A program made the position numbers and the translations under genes. Positions 4,940 through 6,188 of a DNA stretch of 6,188 bases are shown piece by piece. Below the pieces are notes generated by a model. It made no database searches, was not told where the DNA came from, and worked only from the letters and a program-made list of their open reading frames with translations. Each line of letters opens with the position of its first letter. Positions within the stretch are counted from its first letter, which is position 1. The stretch spans positions 1 to 6,188 of the forward strand of contig JARIBR010000303.1 in NCBI GenBank assembly GCA_029258695.1, read 5' to 3'. The DNA is from Quadrisphaera sp. GTDB lineage: Bacteria > Actinomycetota > Actinomycetes > Actinomycetales > Quadrisphaeraceae.

Positions 4940-5782
4940 TCAGCCCGCGAGGACCTCGAAGCGCCACTGCATCGTCATCGTGACGGGCGAGCCCGGCCCG
5001 GCCACGCCGGCGAGCCCCAGGTGGGCGGCGTCGGCGGGGGCGGTCTGGGGCTCGACGCACACCGCCGGCTCCCGCTGGGTGAACACCACGCCCCACGGCG
5101 CGTCGGCGGAGACCTCGAGGCGGGCGACGCCCGGCCAGGTCAGCGTGACGGGCCAGGCGACGTCGGCGAAGACGGTGTCGAGGTCGGCGCTCTCGGGGGG
5201 GCCGGTGGGCACCGGGACCTCGGCGCCGGTGGGGATCCCCTCGTCGGCCACGAGCGCCGCGCGGGCGCGCAGGTCGAGGCGGACGTCGGCGCCGTCGAGC
5301 CGGCGCGGGAACCACGGGTGCACCCCGCACCACGCCGGCATCTCACCGGCGTCGGCGTGGACCTCCAGGGTGGTGCGCAGCGCGGTCGGCGACAGCTCGT
5401 AGCGCAGCACCGCGTGACCGGGCCAGGGCCAGTCCTCGCCGAGGTCGCACCGCAGCACGGCCGTCGAGCCCCCACCGCCGCCCCCGTGCGCCGCCGGGCC
5501 CTCGACCACGTCCCACGGGGTGCGCGCGACGGTCCCGTGGATGGCGTGCGGCGCCTTGTTCGCGGGCAGCTGGTAGGTCTGCCCCCGCCACGTCAGCTCG
5601 GCGTCCCGGACGCGCCCGGCGAAGGGCGCCATGGGGAAGGCGCCCCAGCCGTGGGGGGAGTCGGTGTAGCGGCCCACCAGCTCCAGCGGCTCGGCGTCGC
5701 CGCGCGGCAGGAGCAGGGACGCGACGCGCGCTCCGTGCTCCACGTCGATGGTCACGGTCACGCCGTCAGCGGTGAGCTCCAC
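4940..5782 (-). CDS. Aldose 1-epimerase-like (galactose mutarotase family) protein
   Basis: Proteins of this fold interconvert the anomers of aldoses or bind hexose phosphates in the cytoplasm. From GTG 5782 the product has 280 residues, a usual length. It shows FPMAPFAGRVRD (48-59) with the sugar-binding Arg, LPANKAPHAIHG (72-83; His79 and His82), GVHPWF (153-158; His155, the expected catalytic acid) and CVEPQT (242-247; Glu244, the expected catalytic base). The acid/base pair is intact, so it may be active; the sugar cannot be told from sequence. A six-glycine loop lies at about residues 100-105. GTG 5782 is preferred because an AGGGTGG lies just upstream and the family-like sequence begins there. 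GTG 5815 would add 11 Gly/Arg/Pro-rich residues without a ribosome binding site. It lies between the WXG100 gene and moaA on the same strand, with hairpins on both sides, so it is probably its own unit. Confidence 0.88.
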   Translation of the reverse strand: MELTADGVTVTIDVEHGARVASLLLPRGDAEPLELVGRYTDSPHGWGAFPMAPFAGRVRDAELTWRGQTYQLPANKAPHAIHGTVARTPWDVVEGPAAHGGGGGGSTAVLRCDLGEDWPWPGHAVLRYELSPTALRTTLEVHADAGEMPAWCGVHPWFPRRLDGADVRLDLRARAALVADEGIPTGAEVPVPTGPPESADLDTVFADVAWPVTLTWPGVARLEVSADAPWGVVFTQREPAVCVEPQTAPADAAHLGLAGVAGPGSPVTMTMQWRFEVLAG

Positions 5783-5807
5783 GGGGCCACCCTGCCAGGG
5801 GCCGCCA

Positions 5808-5864
5808 CGACGCACCGCGGCGCCGCGTCACCCGGTGCCCCAGCGCCCCGACGCACCGCGGCGC
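5808..5864. repeat. 16-bp direct repeat in the WXG100-epimerase spacer
   Basis: The 16-bp sequence cgacgcaccgcggcgc occurs at 5808-5823 and 5849-5864, with starts 41 bp apart. The first copy overlaps the 12-bp palindrome CGCGGCGCCGCG at 5816-5827. The repeat fills most of the 92-bp gap between the two minus-strand genes and may mark a duplicated regulatory or terminator element. Confidence 0.7.
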
Positions 5865-5878
5865 AGGCGCCGGGTCAC
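5827..5878 (-). terminator. Imperfect inverted repeat at the end of the WXG100 gene
   Basis: GTCACCCGGTGCC (5827-5839) is complementary at 11 of 13 positions to GGCGCCGGGTCAC (5866-5878). The latter overlaps the stop codon of the WXG100 gene. The loop is 26 nt and there is no T-run. It could form a terminator-like structure after that gene, but the large loop and the competing palindromes make this uncertain. Confidence 0.3.
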
Positions 5879-6165
5879 CGACCGAACATGGCGACCGCCC
5901 CGGCCTCGGTCTCGGCGTAGGACTGCCCGGCGGTGGACAGCGCGCGGTTGATCTCCTCCAGGGAGGCCTTCACGCGCTCCTGGGTGCTCCGCCAGTCCGA
6001 GACCACGGACTGGAACGAGGTGGCGGCCTGACCCTGCCAGGAACCCTGGAGGTCCAGGAGGAGGCGCATCATGCGGTCCACCTCGGCCGTGATGGACCCG
6101 ACGGACCCGTGGACGGCGGCGGACGCCGAGGCCACCTGCTCGCTGTCGACCTGGAAGCGGCTCAT
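5875..6165 (-). CDS. WXG100 family (ESAT-6-like) protein, possible type VII secretion substrate
   Basis: The 96-residue protein has the size and layout of the WXG100 family: two helices joined by a W-x-G turn (Trp43-Gln44-Gly45 in GSWQGQAA) and a C-terminal YxxxE-type signal (Tyr83 to Glu87, YAETE). It has no signal peptide, membrane span or cysteine. Such proteins form four-helix dimers and are exported by ESX/type VII secretion, or act as partners of larger substrates. The ATG at 6165 is supported by AAGGAG 7 nt upstream. Many WXG100 genes occur in pairs, and a partner could lie just outside the window, since this gene starts near its edge. No ESX core component (EccC, EccD, MycP) is visible here. 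There is no sign of a link with the downstream epimerase gene. Confidence 0.9.
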   Translation of the reverse strand: MSRFQVDSEQVASASAAVHGSVGSITAEVDRMMRLLLDLQGSWQGQAATSFQSVVSDWRSTQERVKASLEEINRALSTAGQSYAETEAGAVAMFGR

Positions 6166-6188
6166 GGGTGCTCTCCTTCGCGCGCCGG

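Noticed and set aside
4566..5333. A 255-residue minus-strand frame overlapping moaA and the epimerase gene
   Set aside because: It is an Arg/Pro/Gly-rich shadow in another frame of two well-supported genes on the same strand.
2927..5920. A 997-residue open frame on the plus strand
   Set aside because: It is the exact antisense register of moaD, moaA and the epimerase gene, which all share one frame. It stays open only because those genes avoid TTA, CTA and TCA codons, as expected in a very GC-rich genome. The translation has no domain, and moaA and the epimerase have full family motifs on the other strand.

Overview
The window is extremely GC-rich (well over 70% G+C by eye, with nearly every third codon position G or C in the real genes). 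Together with the DUF4031 domain, a WXG100 protein and the style of the molybdenum-cofactor (Moco) proteins, this points to a high-GC actinobacterium. A Kineosporiales-type genome is my guess, from resemblance only.

Layout, plus strand, left to right. (1) The 3' part of a gene fusing a DUF4031 domain to a MobA/MocA-like nucleotidyltransferase domain; its start lies outside the window. (2) moaE, almost abutting it, whose stop codon lies in a short 15-bp tandem repeat. (3) A multi-pass membrane protein of the YdjM/DUF457 putative metal-dependent hydrolase family. (4) A 170-bp, relatively AT-rich gap with nested repeats and a clear ribosome binding site. (5) An unrecognised one-helix membrane protein with a Pro/Val/Ala-rich tail and an odd Cys/Arg-rich C-terminus. 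(6) A short stretch with a convincing ribosome binding site and ATG but no believable gene body.

Layout, minus strand, right to left (direction of transcription). A WXG100 (ESAT-6-like) small protein, an aldose-1-epimerase-like protein, then moaA and moaD, with moaD starting 3 nt after the moaA stop and presumably translationally coupled to it. The plus and minus gene sets converge near 3180-3380.

Function. MoaA carries out the first step of Moco synthesis (with MoaC, not seen here, GTP to cyclic pyranopterin monophosphate). MoaD and MoaE are the small and large subunits of molybdopterin synthase, which adds the dithiolene sulfurs. A MobA/MocA-like domain would normally attach a nucleotide at the end of the pathway, but the copy here has substitutions at its signature positions. 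The locus is therefore a split Moco cluster: moaE and the NTP-transferase on one strand, moaA-moaD on the other. moaC, mogA/moaB, moeA and a MoeB-type activator are not in the window. The hydrolase, epimerase and WXG100 genes have no obvious link to Moco and are probably just neighbours.

I found no rRNA, tRNA, CRISPR array, transposase or recognisable riboswitch. I do not see convincing evidence of a new multi-gene system. The most unusual items are the DUF4031-nucleotidyltransferase fusion with a degenerate active site, the composite gene at 2388-3179, and the orphan translation start at 3254.
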